Origin: a virus
IMG/VR virus record: IMGVR_UViG_3300045790_003109
Location: 1-37,546 of that record
Reading direction: 5' to 3' (one strand)
Length of the DNA stretch: 37,546 nt
This document shows positions 8,596 to 16,473 of this stretch, piece after piece (the first letter of the stretch is position 1; every line of letters begins with the position of its first letter). A program made the translations under genes and the position numbers. The notes beneath the pieces are model-generated. The model had not been told where the DNA came from. It searched no databases and worked only from the letters and a program-made list of their open reading frames with translations.

Positions 8596-9525
8596 TTAGG
8601 TGAGGGTCAGCGTCCATTGGTCATTGCCAGAGGTCGGCAAAGCCTGCGCGCGCAGCGGCCATTCAACCTTGCCGTTCACGTCTTCCAAGCTTGAGGGACG
8701 TTGGATTTCGAGGTTGGGAATGGCCAGCGTGGCGATGCGTCCAGCGGTCGTGCCATGCACCAAGGTGAGCGGCAGATCATCATCAGACAGAGCGGCGGCG
8801 TAAGGATCAAAGGTGGTCAGCGGCACAGCCTTGACGGTGAATTCGACAGCCTCTTCTTTGTCGGTGATGTCCACGAGTTCTTCGCCGATCAAAAAGCTGG
8901 TATCGACCGAGTTGCCTGCGCTCAAAGACAGCTTGCGCAAGATCAACGCGGTGCCATCCAGATCGAATGAGGTATTGGCATCGGTGACCACTTGCGGCTT
9001 TTTGAACGCGGTCAAAACTGGCGCGTCCATGTCGATCTCGGTTGGCTCGGTGAACAGGCCTGTGAACTCAAATTTGAGGTAGGGAATGCCGGACGCCTCA
9101 ACCATCAAAGTGACATTGCCACGCGCGCCGTGGGTCACGTATTTGGTGCCATCCAGACCAAAATACAGCGTGGCACTTTCATGGCCGTCACTGACGGGAT
9201 TATAGGTCACAGAGGTGCCTGTGACGATGGTTTCGGCCACAGCGCAAGCCCGCAACAACGGCCCCCAAGCAGGGGCTGCGCCTGCTGTGCCCGATGGCGA
9301 CAGCTCGACGTCGAATGTGATCTTGGCGTGCAGCTCTGCCGGAACCGTGCCTTGCGACCCCATATAGGGCTGCTCAAGATCGCGGCTCACGTCGTTGCCT
9401 TCCATCGGCATGAACTTGAAGTCTTTGGTGAGGATTGCGTTGGCCGCACCTGTCGGGTTTGGATCCACACCGTAGGTGTCTTCCAGTTTGAACAGGACGA
9501 TCTTTTTGCGAATAAGCTTAGTCAT
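8596..9525 (-). CDS. Major tail tube protein
   Basis: 309 residues, predicted mostly beta, as expected for a siphophage tube subunit that polymerises around the tape measure. It opens with MTKLIRKKIVLFKLEDTYG, matching the N-terminal pattern of tail tube proteins in B3-like transposable siphophages. A very strong ribosome site (AAGGAGG, 5 nt before the ATG) lies inside the end of the preceding small gene, fitting a protein needed in many copies. It is followed by the G/GT chaperone genes. No contractile sheath gene is present, so the tail is of siphovirus type. Confidence 0.82.
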   Translation of the reverse strand: MTKLIRKKIVLFKLEDTYGVDPNPTGAANAILTKDFKFMPMEGNDVSRDLEQPYMGSQGTVPAELHAKITFDVELSPSGTAGAAPAWGPLLRACAVAETIVTGTSVTYNPVSDGHESATLYFGLDGTKYVTHGARGNVTLMVEASGIPYLKFEFTGLFTEPTEIDMDAPVLTAFKKPQVVTDANTSFDLDGTALILRKLSLSAGNSVDTSFLIGEELVDITDKEEAVEFTVKAVPLTTFDPYAAALSDDDLPLTLVHGTTAGRIATLAIPNLEIQRPSSLEDVNGKVEWPLRAQALPTSGNDQWTLTLT

Positions 9526-9702
9526 CTAGGCCTCCTTTTTCGGGTCAGCTGCAGCGGGTTTTAGGCCTGTGGAGGACTTAGGCTTGGTGGCTGCGGTTTG
9601 GGTCAGTTTGCCTTTTGCAAGGAGGTAGCTGCCGCCTTTTGGAGGCAGAGGCTGTTTGGTGGTTTTGGCCTTGGATGTTGTGGCTTTCGATATTTGGGTC
9701 AT
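9526..9702 (-). CDS. Small basic protein between tail terminator and tube genes
   Basis: 58 residues, rich in Lys, Thr and Ala (MTQISKATTSKAKTTKQPLP...). Its ATG overlaps the stop of the tail terminator gene as ATGA, and it ends with TAG just before the tube gene's ATG, so the spacing leaves little doubt it is translated. In Mu the small gp38 (DUF2635) occupies this slot, but no clear similarity to it is visible. Its last codons contain the tube gene's AAGGAGG ribosome site, so its translation may help open that site. Function unknown. Confidence 0.65.
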   Translation of the reverse strand: MTQISKATTSKAKTTKQPLPPKGGSYLLAKGKLTQTAATKPKSSTGLKPAAADPKKEA

Positions 9703-10136
9703 GATGTGATCCTCAATTGGTCTGCGATGGAAAATTCGAGCTGATACACCAGCGCGCCTGCCGACATGTTCATCACGCTGCCGCGTTCAAGTTGAAACAC
9801 GCCCAGCTCGTCATTCGGTGCCCAGCCTGCGAGGGCGGCAATGGTGCTCTCGATGAGCGTGTCAACGGCCTCAAGAGCGCGTTCGCCTGCTTGGTCGTTG
9901 GAACGCACAGTCAAAATGACGGCGACGGCCTCAGATGTGGGTTGGGTAAAAACGCCTGTTGCTGTCTCAGGCTTGCCGCCGCGAATGCCGGTGGGCACCA
10001 CATGGGCCGCAGGCGTTTGTTGGGGCAGGGCGTTTTGCTTCAGCAAGGTTGTGAAATCGGCCACGCCTTCAACGCTGCGCAGGTCTGCGACCTGATCTTC
10101 GAGCCGCGCAATCACGTCTGCAATCACGATGCCCAT
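9699..10136 (-). CDS. Tail terminator-like protein (gp37 position)
   Basis: 145 residues. N-terminal helix (IADVIARLEDQVADLRSVEG) followed by alternating strands, consistent with the small alpha/beta fold of tail terminators such as lambda U and gp37-like/DUF1834 proteins. It lies between the gp36-like adaptor and the tail tube, the usual place for the protein that caps the tube and joins it to the head. It starts at the stop of the gp36-like gene. The family call depends on position and general shape. Confidence 0.65.
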   Translation of the reverse strand: MGIVIADVIARLEDQVADLRSVEGVADFTTLLKQNALPQQTPAAHVVPTGIRGGKPETATGVFTQPTSEAVAVILTVRSNDQAGERALEAVDTLIESTIAALAGWAPNDELGVFQLERGSVMNMSAGALVYQLEFSIADQLRITS

Positions 10137-10573
10137 CAGATAAAGCCCGTCATGTTTGCGGCGGTCATGGGGCGTTTGCGGTCTGTCAGCCGTGCGCCGG
10201 AGCTTTGACCAGCTGCGGCGGGCGCGCCCTCGATCGACAACTTAATCGTGCCTTTTGAAATGCTCTCCAAAGAGCGCAAAGCCTGTTTGTAATCTTCACC
10301 GATTTTCTCATCAGGGGTGTAGATGTGCAGTTTGTAGATCGCGATGGTCGCGGCCAATTCGGCAATCAAGGGCGGCACATCTGTGATTGGCAAAGCGTAT
10401 TTGCCCACGAGATGCCCGTCGATCACGGCCTGCGTGTCAGCAAGGGCGCGATCAACGATATCGTTGTCCACCGCGTGCTCGCGTGGATCACTGCGATCCG
10501 TCAGATTGACAAGCATTTTGCTGCCAAAGCGGTCTGTGAGCTGATCAAGGTCGGTATAAGACACGGGGGGCAA
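10136..10573 (-). CDS. Mu gp36-like head-tail adaptor (DUF1320)
   Basis: 145 residues. The pattern YTDLDQLTDRFG at the start, then DRALADTQAVIDGHL and YALPITDVPPLI, is that of the DUF1320/gp36 family of Mu-like phages, a helical adaptor probably located in the neck. Gene order (gpT, gp35-like, gp36-like, gp37-like) is as in Mu. It overlaps the next gene by one base. Confidence 0.83.
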   Translation of the reverse strand: MPPVSYTDLDQLTDRFGSKMLVNLTDRSDPREHAVDNDIVDRALADTQAVIDGHLVGKYALPITDVPPLIAELAATIAIYKLHIYTPDEKIGEDYKQALRSLESISKGTIKLSIEGAPAAAGQSSGARLTDRKRPMTAANMTGFI

Positions 10574-10616
10574 CCTGTTTTAAGGGGTGTTAAACGAGGG
10601 CGTTAAACGGGGCGAA

Positions 10617-11186
10617 TTAGGAGGCGGGCACAACCGTGACGGCGAGTTCTGGATCAGCTTCGAGCGCGTCCAACTGCCCGTCTTTGAGGTCTGCCAAAGC
10701 AATCCGCTGGGTTTGCCGAGTGAAGTGCTTGCCAATGCGCCAGCGGCCTTTGGCAGGGCCGGTGACGTCGACATAGCCGATAAGGGTGATGTTCATGGGG
10801 TCAGGCAAAATGGGCGTCTCTTCGGGGTGATCAGCAACCGCAGCAAGCAGTTCAGCACGTTCTTGCTCAGTGCTATGGGGCGTGTCGGTTTCGCCTGATT
10901 TGGAGTGTTCCTGGTACTTGTCGGTTTGGGCTGTTGAGGCGTCTGTCGGTACAGTGTTTTCAGGCGTGAAGGTTTCGCCATTACCCGCTTGTGATTGATC
11001 ACCATCGGTTGGTGCAGCGTCATCGACTGGACCGGTCACATCGCCCGTCGCTGCATTTTCGTCAGCCTCTGCATTGGCCTTTTCTTGAGCCGCAATGCGG
11101 TTTTTCAACGTCTCATCTTTCCAGCTGTCTTTGAATTTGATGCCCAGCTCGGTGGCTCGGGCTTCGAGTGTTTTGCGGTCTGTCAT
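10617..11186 (-). CDS. Mu gp35 / HI1506-like protein
   Basis: 189 residues from the ATG at 11186, which has an AGGAGA ribosome site 7-8 nt upstream; the frame runs further out but without one. Two conserved ends flank a long acidic low-complexity linker. The N-terminal MTDRKTLEARATELGIKF looks like a small SAP/HeH-type helical motif. The C-terminal WRIGKHFTRQTQRIALADL is typical of the HI1506/FluMu gp35 family. These proteins lie between capsid and neck genes; their role is not established. Confidence 0.72.
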   Translation of the reverse strand: MTDRKTLEARATELGIKFKDSWKDETLKNRIAAQEKANAEADENAATGDVTGPVDDAAPTDGDQSQAGNGETFTPENTVPTDASTAQTDKYQEHSKSGETDTPHSTEQERAELLAAVADHPEETPILPDPMNITLIGYVDVTGPAKGRWRIGKHFTRQTQRIALADLKDGQLDALEADPELAVTVVPAS

Positions 11187-11215
11187 GGTGGTCTCCTGTA
11201 GGATCAATTGAACAA

Positions 11216-11260
11216 AGCGGTCCGGTCTTGCTGTCGTCGGCGATGTGCTGCCGGACCGCT
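11216..11260 (-). terminator. Hairpin between capsid and gp35-like genes (attenuator candidate)
   Basis: A perfect 10-bp inverted repeat (AGCGGTCCGG at 11216-11225, CCGGACCGCT at 11251-11260) with a 25-nt loop stands between the gpT stop and the next gene. On the minus strand it is followed by CTTTGTTC, a poor U tract, so it may only partly stop transcription or protect the capsid message's 3' end. Confidence 0.45.
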
Positions 11261-11277
11261 CAATCAAGTGATGTGCG

Positions 11278-12171
11278 TTATGCGAGCCAAGGCACGACCA
11301 GCACTTCGGCTGTGCCTTTCCATTGGTTGGTCTCGCCGCCTGCTGCCAATTCGGAATTGATCAGTTTGAGGGCTGCAGACTCGTTGCTTGGCCCAACGAC
11401 CAGCAAGTTTGGTGACATGCCCAATGGGCGACCATAGTCGGCTTTCATCGACTGCAAGGCTGTGCGGGCGGTCTCATAATTGGCGGCGTTGAACGCTTGC
11501 TTGGACCCCCAAGCCTGTTGCCAAAATCCGTAACCCGCACCACAGCGCGACTCTGAGCCGTAGATGTAGGTTTTGTTCATGAAGACGTTTTCGTCTGTCG
11601 GTTTATCAAGTGAGACAAAGGTGGCTTTTTGGCGCTCTTGGAAAATGATCGGCTTGATCACCTCGTCGGTACACATCAAGAACCACGGCGCGCCGGAGCC
11701 GCCATCGGTATTGGCCACGGTGATGATTTCACCGTCTTCACCGATCACCGGATGGTCGGTGTCAAAGAAGGGCTGGCCGTCATAGCAAGGCGATGCAAAA
11801 CCTGCGAGCAGCGTTTCCCAAACCAGTTGCTCTGGATGACGCCCCGTGGCGCGGCCCATGGCAGCAAAGCGCGTGCCGTAGGTGCCCAGTTTGTCGTCAA
11901 GAATATGATTGCGCGGGATGGAGATTGTCAGCTCAAAGTCTTTGTTGACGATGCGGTAGTCGTGATCTTTGAGGCCATGAATGACGCGCGGACCAAGCCA
12001 TTCGCGCATGCCGGGCAATTCGCCGAGCCAGCCGTACAAGTTCTCGCCATCGGTGGACGGGATGGTCTCGGCCACGCGGTCGCGCTGAGATTTAACCTCG
12101 CCAAAAGAAGTATTGTATTTGAGAGAAAACCCTGTGCGCAAAGCGGCCAATGAGGTTGTTGTGATAAGCAT
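11278..12171 (-). CDS. Mu gpT-like major capsid protein
   Basis: 297 residues. N-terminal LRTGFSLKYNTSFGEVKSQ, then ENLYGWLGELPGMREWLG and YDGQPFFDTDHPV, are landmark segments of the gpT major head subunit family of Mu-like phages, which carries the HK97-type capsid fold. It follows the protease/scaffold and decoration genes, as in related phages, and precedes a hairpin that could limit read-through. Confidence 0.92.
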   Translation of the reverse strand: MLITTTSLAALRTGFSLKYNTSFGEVKSQRDRVAETIPSTDGENLYGWLGELPGMREWLGPRVIHGLKDHDYRIVNKDFELTISIPRNHILDDKLGTYGTRFAAMGRATGRHPEQLVWETLLAGFASPCYDGQPFFDTDHPVIGEDGEIITVANTDGGSGAPWFLMCTDEVIKPIIFQERQKATFVSLDKPTDENVFMNKTYIYGSESRCGAGYGFWQQAWGSKQAFNAANYETARTALQSMKADYGRPLGMSPNLLVVGPSNESAALKLINSELAAGGETNQWKGTAEVLVVPWLA

Positions 12172-12186
12172 ATCTGAAATCCTTAG

Positions 12187-12621
12187 TTAAAGCGCAGCGC
12201 GTGTCAGGGCTTCGTTGAATTCAACCCAAACGCCCAAGTCGTCGACGTCTTCGACAATGCCAGCGGCTGAGCGCGCGCCGGTGTCATCGATCTTGGCGAC
12301 GGTCTGATCATCGACGGCAAAACAAGGCTGGCCGATGTCGGCGATGGTGATCTCGTCCGCGCCTGCGGAATTGGCGTAACGGAACCGGCCTTTTGTGAAG
12401 GTGGCGGTCGCATCGCCAGCAGCCCCATCCGAATTGTCCACGGCGATCTCAGCGCGACCCACGCCGATCAGGTTTGCGCCAGTGACAGCGGGCAAGATGT
12501 GGCCAGAGGCATTGCGCACGAGCATGGCCCCCGCGAAGATGTTTACAGCGGCGGCAACCAGCCCCACTTGAACATCACCAGCCTTGGCCGGAGTGTTACG
12601 GCCTGCGATCAAAGCAGTCAT
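12187..12621 (-). CDS. Capsid decoration / cement-like protein
   Basis: 144 residues. Ala/Gly/Val-rich and beta-predicted, opening MTALIAGRNTPAKAGDVQVG and continuing with short strands around Gly and Asp turns, a look shared with phage head decoration or cement proteins (DUF2190-like). It lies between the scaffold/protease and the major capsid genes, where such proteins are usually encoded. The stop of the gpI frame is immediately upstream with a one-base overlap. Assignment is by composition and position. Confidence 0.58.
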   Translation of the reverse strand: MTALIAGRNTPAKAGDVQVGLVAAAVNIFAGAMLVRNASGHILPAVTGANLIGVGRAEIAVDNSDGAAGDATATFTKGRFRYANSAGADEITIADIGQPCFAVDDQTVAKIDDTGARSAAGIVEDVDDLGVWVEFNEALTRAAL

Positions 12622-13217
12622 TACAATGCCTCCTGATTGGGTGCGGACGCGAGTGATTTGGCGAAGTCGTCATGAGACAGGCCAAGCACGTCAGCGACGT
12701 CACGTTGTTGCGCGTTGAGAGCGATTTTGCCGTCTTTGTCCGCAGCGGGTGGCAAATCGGACATGCCAGATGGACCAAGGGCGGGCAGGGCGTTGATCAA
12801 GGCCTCTGTGCGTTCGGGGTTCTCGGCATGCATGGCGATGAACACATCGCGCTGCGGCTTCACGCCAACACGCTTGGCTTTGATGGCCTCATCAACAAAG
12901 GCGGTGGCTTTGTTTGTGGTGTTCGAGCTTTGCAGCGATGTGACTGTTTTGCCCAATTCAGTGATGGTCGCTTGCAGCGCCACGAGTTCGTCTGAGCCTG
13001 TGGATTTTGCCGCTTTGACTGCTGCCAAGATGGCTGTGCTGTCGCCGCCGTCCACACCAAGCACTGTGCCAATCTCGGACATTTGAGATTGCAGGGCCGT
13101 GCTGCTTGCATCGTCTTCGGTTGGCTTAATCTTTGCAGTCAGCGCGGTGGCAATATCATCTTCCGTCGCGTCTTCTGCGAGGCCAAGGAGTTTGGCCATG
13201 CGTTGCATGAAATTCAT
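12621..13217 (-). CDS. Nested in-frame scaffold protein (Mu gpZ-like)
   Basis: An ATG at 13217 (residue 162 of the protease gene, MNFMQRMAKLLGLAED) is preceded by CAACAGGAAACAGAC, with AGGA at good spacing, better than the site of the full-length start. Starting here gives a 198-residue helical protein with the scaffold domain alone. In Mu the scaffold Z is made this way from within gene I, and lambda does the same with C and Nu3. Internal start is inferred. Confidence 0.65.
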   Translation of the reverse strand: MNFMQRMAKLLGLAEDATEDDIATALTAKIKPTEDDASSTALQSQMSEIGTVLGVDGGDSTAILAAVKAAKSTGSDELVALQATITELGKTVTSLQSSNTTNKATAFVDEAIKAKRVGVKPQRDVFIAMHAENPERTEALINALPALGPSGMSDLPPAADKDGKIALNAQQRDVADVLGLSHDDFAKSLASAPNQEAL

Positions 13218-13700
13218 GTCTGTTTCCTGTTGCTGTGAGTTGAGAGAGGCCAGACCTTTGAGGTTCGGCTGATTGACCAGACTGGCGCGCAAAATGCTGA
13301 GCACCGCTTTGGTCTTGGAATGGGTGATGACAGGGGAAATGCCGCGATAAGCATGGGTGGCGACCAGATCGCGACCCGCGTCGGTCCACTCGACTTTGCC
13401 CCAAATGCCATCCTCGCGCGCTTGCATCTCGGTGATCCAGCCACGGGCAGGCGAAGCACCGCCTTTGGGCGCGGCCAAGTCGATGGAATGGTTCTCGTCA
13501 ACGGCAAGACGGCTGTCATCGGCGAATGAGGCGTCGATAATCGCCTGTGCATCTGTGATGTGATACGGACCACGCCGGTCGCCGGTCTCAACCTGCGCGC
13601 CACCGGGCAAAAGGTGAATCCATTCAGGCGCAGCACCAGCCTGTGCAGGCGCGATGGTCTGAGCTGCCATAAGGGCGGTTATGTGATTTGGTGTGTTCAT
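12621..13700 (-). CDS. Mu gpI-like head maturation protease with scaffold domain
   Basis: 359 residues. The N-terminal half matches the Mu I protein family (EWIHLLPGGAQVETGD, then VDENHSID around residues 67-74 with a likely catalytic His71, then RGISPVITHSKT). The C-terminal half (from about residue 162) is helical and acidic, as a scaffold should be. The protease is expected to cut itself and the scaffold in the procapsid. The start is weakly supported: no clear ribosome site precedes the ATG, and an intrinsic terminator lies only about 30 bp upstream, so the source of transcription for this gene is uncertain. Confidence 0.85.
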   Translation of the reverse strand: MNTPNHITALMAAQTIAPAQAGAAPEWIHLLPGGAQVETGDRRGPYHITDAQAIIDASFADDSRLAVDENHSIDLAAPKGGASPARGWITEMQAREDGIWGKVEWTDAGRDLVATHAYRGISPVITHSKTKAVLSILRASLVNQPNLKGLASLNSQQQETDMNFMQRMAKLLGLAEDATEDDIATALTAKIKPTEDDASSTALQSQMSEIGTVLGVDGGDSTAILAAVKAAKSTGSDELVALQATITELGKTVTSLQSSNTTNKATAFVDEAIKAKRVGVKPQRDVFIAMHAENPERTEALINALPALGPSGMSDLPPAADKDGKIALNAQQRDVADVLGLSHDDFAKSLASAPNQEAL

Positions 13701-13728
13701 GATGGGCTTAAATTGCCCGATAAAAACC

Positions 13729-13760
13729 CATAAAAAATCCCGCCAAGGGGGGCGGGGTAT
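13729..13760 (-). terminator. Intrinsic terminator upstream of gpI (copy of a 32-bp repeat)
   Basis: Read on the minus strand: stem CCCGCC, six-base loop, GGCGGG, then ATTTTTT. The 32-bp element is repeated with one mismatch at 22638-22669. Here it would stop leftward transcripts leaving the cargo island, just before the protease gene. Confidence 0.72.
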
Positions 13761-13937
13761 TGGGGTAGGTCACGATGTTAAGTTGGCGCATTTCGCGCGG
13801 TTGGTCAATCTATCTGTTCAGAATAGCTTGATTTGAACGCCATGAGTGCGCCATAGCCGACGTTGACATATTTCGCAGAGAATGGGAGGTTCGCCACCAA
13901 TGCTGACATAATAATTGAACGAACTTAAAGGTACTAA

Positions 13938-14372
13938 ATGAGATATTTCAAACCCACCGCATTGGCTGTTACGCTGTTTCTATCTGGATGCGTAGCACAA
14001 GAGCATTTTGTCAAAAACAACATTAGCTATACACAATATGAAAAAGACCGTGCTTCCTGTGAGACGAATGCCGCTCAAGAAGTCGCGGTGAACCGAAGCC
14101 CAGGGGCCGAAGTCGTTGTTGCGCTATTGACCGGTTACTATAATGAGCAAGACGCTAACGCACCGGCTCGGCAAAGGAATTATGAGGCCTGCATGATCTC
14201 AAAGGGCTATCAACGAGTGGAATTCCAACCCTGCAAGGACCTAAAAGATGCTCGCGAAAACGGAGTTGGCCCGCTTACGGCTAGTGAGAGAATCCAAATC
14301 TCAGCCAACTCATGTATTGCAAACGATACTAAAGGCAGAGTTGTATTCTACAAAAATGCCGCAGCTGAATAG
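13938..14372 (+). CDS. Predicted outer lipoprotein, cargo gene
   Basis: 144 residues. A short signal peptide ends in a lipobox (LFLSGC, Cys18), so the mature protein should be lipid-anchored at the cell envelope. Three further Cys pairs or singles appear in the body (around SCETN, EACMI, QPCKD, SCIAN), possibly forming disulfides in the periplasm. A ribosome site (AAAGG) precedes the ATG, and a TTGACA hexamer lies at 13863-13868 without a good -10. The gene is read opposite to the head operon and is AT-rich (21 G/C of 60 bases at 13981-14040). Phage lipoproteins of this kind often alter the lysogen's surface, for example to block superinfection; that role is inference. Confidence 0.75.
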   Translation: MRYFKPTALAVTLFLSGCVAQEHFVKNNISYTQYEKDRASCETNAAQEVAVNRSPGAEVVVALLTGYYNEQDANAPARQRNYEACMISKGYQRVEFQPCKDLKDARENGVGPLTASERIQISANSCIANDTKGRVVFYKNAAAE

Positions 14373-14392
14373 TCTCTCTATTACTTGAGCTG

Positions 14393-14437
14393 TGCATCTG
14401 CGAAGGCCCCGAGCTAATTGGTGCCTTCGCAGATGCA
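14393..14437 (+). terminator. Large perfect hairpin after the lipoprotein gene
   Basis: Inverted repeat with 15-bp perfect arms (TGCATCTGCGAAGGC at 14393-14407 and its complement at 14423-14437) and a 15-nt loop, 20 bp after the lipoprotein stop. There is no strong T tract, so it may act as a 3' barrier or a weak terminator. The following 280 bp hold no gene I can support. Confidence 0.6.
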
Positions 14438-14716
14438 ACTATGCAAAGCTGCCAGTTGAAAATAGCTCATTGAGCGTTTTATTCCTGCCCAATCTAGTAA
14501 TTTTCAATCCCATCAGAACCTCCCGCTATCGTTCCATCGAATCTTGTCGGAGCTGAGGTAGAGGGCTTTAAGCTTATCGAAGTCTGATAAATATAGCTCG
14601 TGTAAGGTGGCCCAGAGAGAGCGCCGCAAGCGCAGTCAAGTAGTGTTTGCATAAATCGCGTCAATTGAGCATTGTAATGCACGTTTACAAAACTAGAAAT
14701 TGAAAGGACTAATTTT

Positions 14717-14899
14717 ATGAAAAATAAGGTTGCAGCAGCGCTTTTAATCGCAAGCTTCGCAATGCCCGCTTACGCAGGTCTTGAATTCCTACCAACACTT
14801 CAAACGGAGTTTGAACATGGTGGGGGCTGCCGCAAGAGTTCGCCAGCTGGGCAATGCTGTCACAAGCAGACAAGCACCAATACTGTGCACTGTCACTAG
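14717..14899 (+). CDS. Small secreted Cys/His-rich protein, cargo gene
   Basis: 60 residues. A clear Sec signal peptide (MKNKVAAALLIASFAMPAYA, cut after AYA) leaves about 40 residues ending with the pattern CRKSSPAGQCCHKQ...VHCH. The four Cys and three His in this short tail could bind a metal or form disulfides. A ribosome site (AAAGGA) precedes the ATG at normal spacing. It is read on the same strand as the lipoprotein, against the phage operon. I do not recognise the family. A periplasmic or exported role in the lysogen is the natural reading. Confidence 0.62.
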   Translation: MKNKVAAALLIASFAMPAYAGLEFLPTLQTEFEHGGGCRKSSPAGQCCHKQTSTNTVHCH

Positions 14900-15143
14900 T
14901 CATTTATGCTGGATTCTTAGGGCGCGGCGCAGCTCTCTAAGCAATCAGTAGGCTGAAACAGTGGCATAATTTGGCGTTTCGAAAAAAATGTCACTCTCAG
15001 CCCTAAGCTTGCATTCAAACAATGTGCAGCGAAAGCCCTGTTCTCTCTTGGTACTTTTCTCTGTATTGCTAATTGATGTAAGCGGCTATTGGCTGGGAGT
15101 GTTCCAAGGTCGATTTGGTCCGTGTTGCAGACCTCGGTGCTTC

Positions 15144-15170
15144 GCGCAGTAAAAGTCCGCATTCCGCTCT
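15144..15170. repeat. Host-type intergenic repeat copy inside the prophage
   Basis: 27 bases here match 36796-36822 at 24 positions (core GTCCGCATTCCGC). The element lies in the 14.9-15.2 kb stretch, where I see no gene. Similar short repeats are scattered between genes in roseobacter chromosomes (recollection, not a search). Confidence 0.55.
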
Positions 15171-15193
15171 CAAGGCCAATCACCTCGGACCTT

Positions 15194-15661
15194 TCACCCC
15201 ACCGCCACCTTCGCCAACCATTCTTCAATCGTCTCATGTATTTTTGTGCGGTCTTCATCCGACACACCTAAAAACGCACGGGCAGGGATGTTGCCCCATG
15301 GTGCGCCATTGCCGAGCGAGCCTTTGGCGGCCCCAAACTGCATGACGGCGGCTTGGATGGCGTTTGATCCGACTTCCATCCAATCTGGCCCTGAGTTGTG
15401 GTTGATGCCCAAGCGCATGTGGCGCGATTGATTGAGCGGCGCGCCGTATTTCAGGCCAAGCTTGCCGTAGCGGGCAATCGTTGTGGCCGAGCGCGCGGCA
15501 AAGGGTTTGCCATCAACGTCAACGCCGCGAAAAATTCGATCCTGCGTCGAGGCCAACATCAGCTCGCCAATGTCGCTCATAGGTTCCGACATATCGCCAA
15601 GGGCCGCCGCCACGCGTGCCAACCCTGTTGTGATGGTGTCTTCGGTGATTTCGACGCGCAT
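15194..15661 (-). CDS. Mu gpG-like virion morphogenesis protein
   Basis: 155 residues. Matches the phage virion morphogenesis family (Mu G, P2 S-like): FRGVDVDGKPFAARSATTIA in the N-terminal half and PARAFLGVSDEDRTKIHETI near the C-terminus. These proteins act in head or tail completion. It follows gpF with a one-base overlap. The usual downstream partner gpI is separated from it by the 1.5-kb cargo island. Confidence 0.86.
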   Translation of the reverse strand: MRVEITEDTITTGLARVAAALGDMSEPMSDIGELMLASTQDRIFRGVDVDGKPFAARSATTIARYGKLGLKYGAPLNQSRHMRLGINHNSGPDWMEVGSNAIQAAVMQFGAAKGSLGNGAPWGNIPARAFLGVSDEDRTKIHETIEEWLAKVAVG

Positions 15662-16473
15662 CAGTTGGCTCCTTTGCCCTTGGCGGCATTTACAAGTGCC
15701 GCGCGTTGGTCTTCAGGCAGCGATCTCAAAAACGCCTCGGCCAACTCAGGCGGCCAGTTGCCAATTTTGCCCGACAGCGCATTGATCAAATCCGACACAC
15801 TTGAGCCGGGCGCATAGTCCCAGCCTTTGCCGACCCCTGCGGGCGTTCCGGTCTTGGGGTTAGGGGCTGCCCATTTGGGATCGAGCTGCACATCTGGGTT
15901 GCCACCAACACGGCGCGCCCCAGCTTCAGAGCGCGCGCCAAAGACGCGGCACGAACAGCCCCAATCATTGGGCGGGAAATGCGAGCGCCAAAACGGATGA
16001 TCGGAGGGCAGGATCAAACCGTCCCAAGCCAAATGCTGCGGGCGTGGATCATAGGAACCACCGTGACGGTAAACCCAGAACGGATAATTGCCCGCAATCA
16101 ACTGCGCGTGGCGACCGGCCATATAAGTGGTCTGCAGATTGGTGTCGTAAATGACCCGCATGCGCCATTCTTCGCCGCGCTTTGTGCCTTCGCCGGTCCA
16201 GCCATGCCAACCGTGGCGCTGAACTGTCTCGCGAAACTCTTGCTTGAAGGTCTCGAACGTGGTGCCCTCGGCGATGGCCTTTTCCACGGCAGCGGCCAAG
16301 TCAGCCAAAAGATCGGCTTTCGTTGCTCCCGCCACCATAAAGGCGCGATCATGCTGCGCGGCTACAAGGTCATCCCAAGCAAAGGTCGGCACGAGCTGCA
16401 ACATGCGCAGACGAAACGCCGTCAACTGCGCTGAGAACGGCTGGCGAAACACATTGGCGATGGTTTCAGGCAT
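15661..16473 (-). CDS. Mu gpF-like minor head protein
   Basis: 270 residues from the ATG at 16473, picked for its GAGGAAAG ribosome site; the frame extends further but inside the portal gene. The MuF domain is visible in the C-terminal half: HLAWDGLILPSDHPFW followed by PPNDWGCSCRV, with the conserved Trp, Pro and Cys residues. gpF is a capsid-associated protein needed early in head assembly, sometimes carrying cargo domains; here no additional effector domain is evident. Confidence 0.88.
   Translation of the reverse strand: MPETIANVFRQPFSAQLTAFRLRMLQLVPTFAWDDLVAAQHDRAFMVAGATKADLLADLAAAVEKAIAEGTTFETFKQEFRETVQRHGWHGWTGEGTKRGEEWRMRVIYDTNLQTTYMAGRHAQLIAGNYPFWVYRHGGSYDPRPQHLAWDGLILPSDHPFWRSHFPPNDWGCSCRVFGARSEAGARRVGGNPDVQLDPKWAAPNPKTGTPAGVGKGWDYAPGSSVSDLINALSGKIGNWPPELAEAFLRSLPEDQRAALVNAAKGKGAN

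Noticed and set aside
8558-8617. Longer start for the G-like chaperone
   Set aside because: Runs into the tail tube gene end and lacks a ribosome site; the ATG at 8557 has one.
14917-15267. Minus-strand 116-codon frame upstream of gpG
   Set aside because: Runs over a host-type repeat and into gpG; looks like a translated repeat, not a gene.
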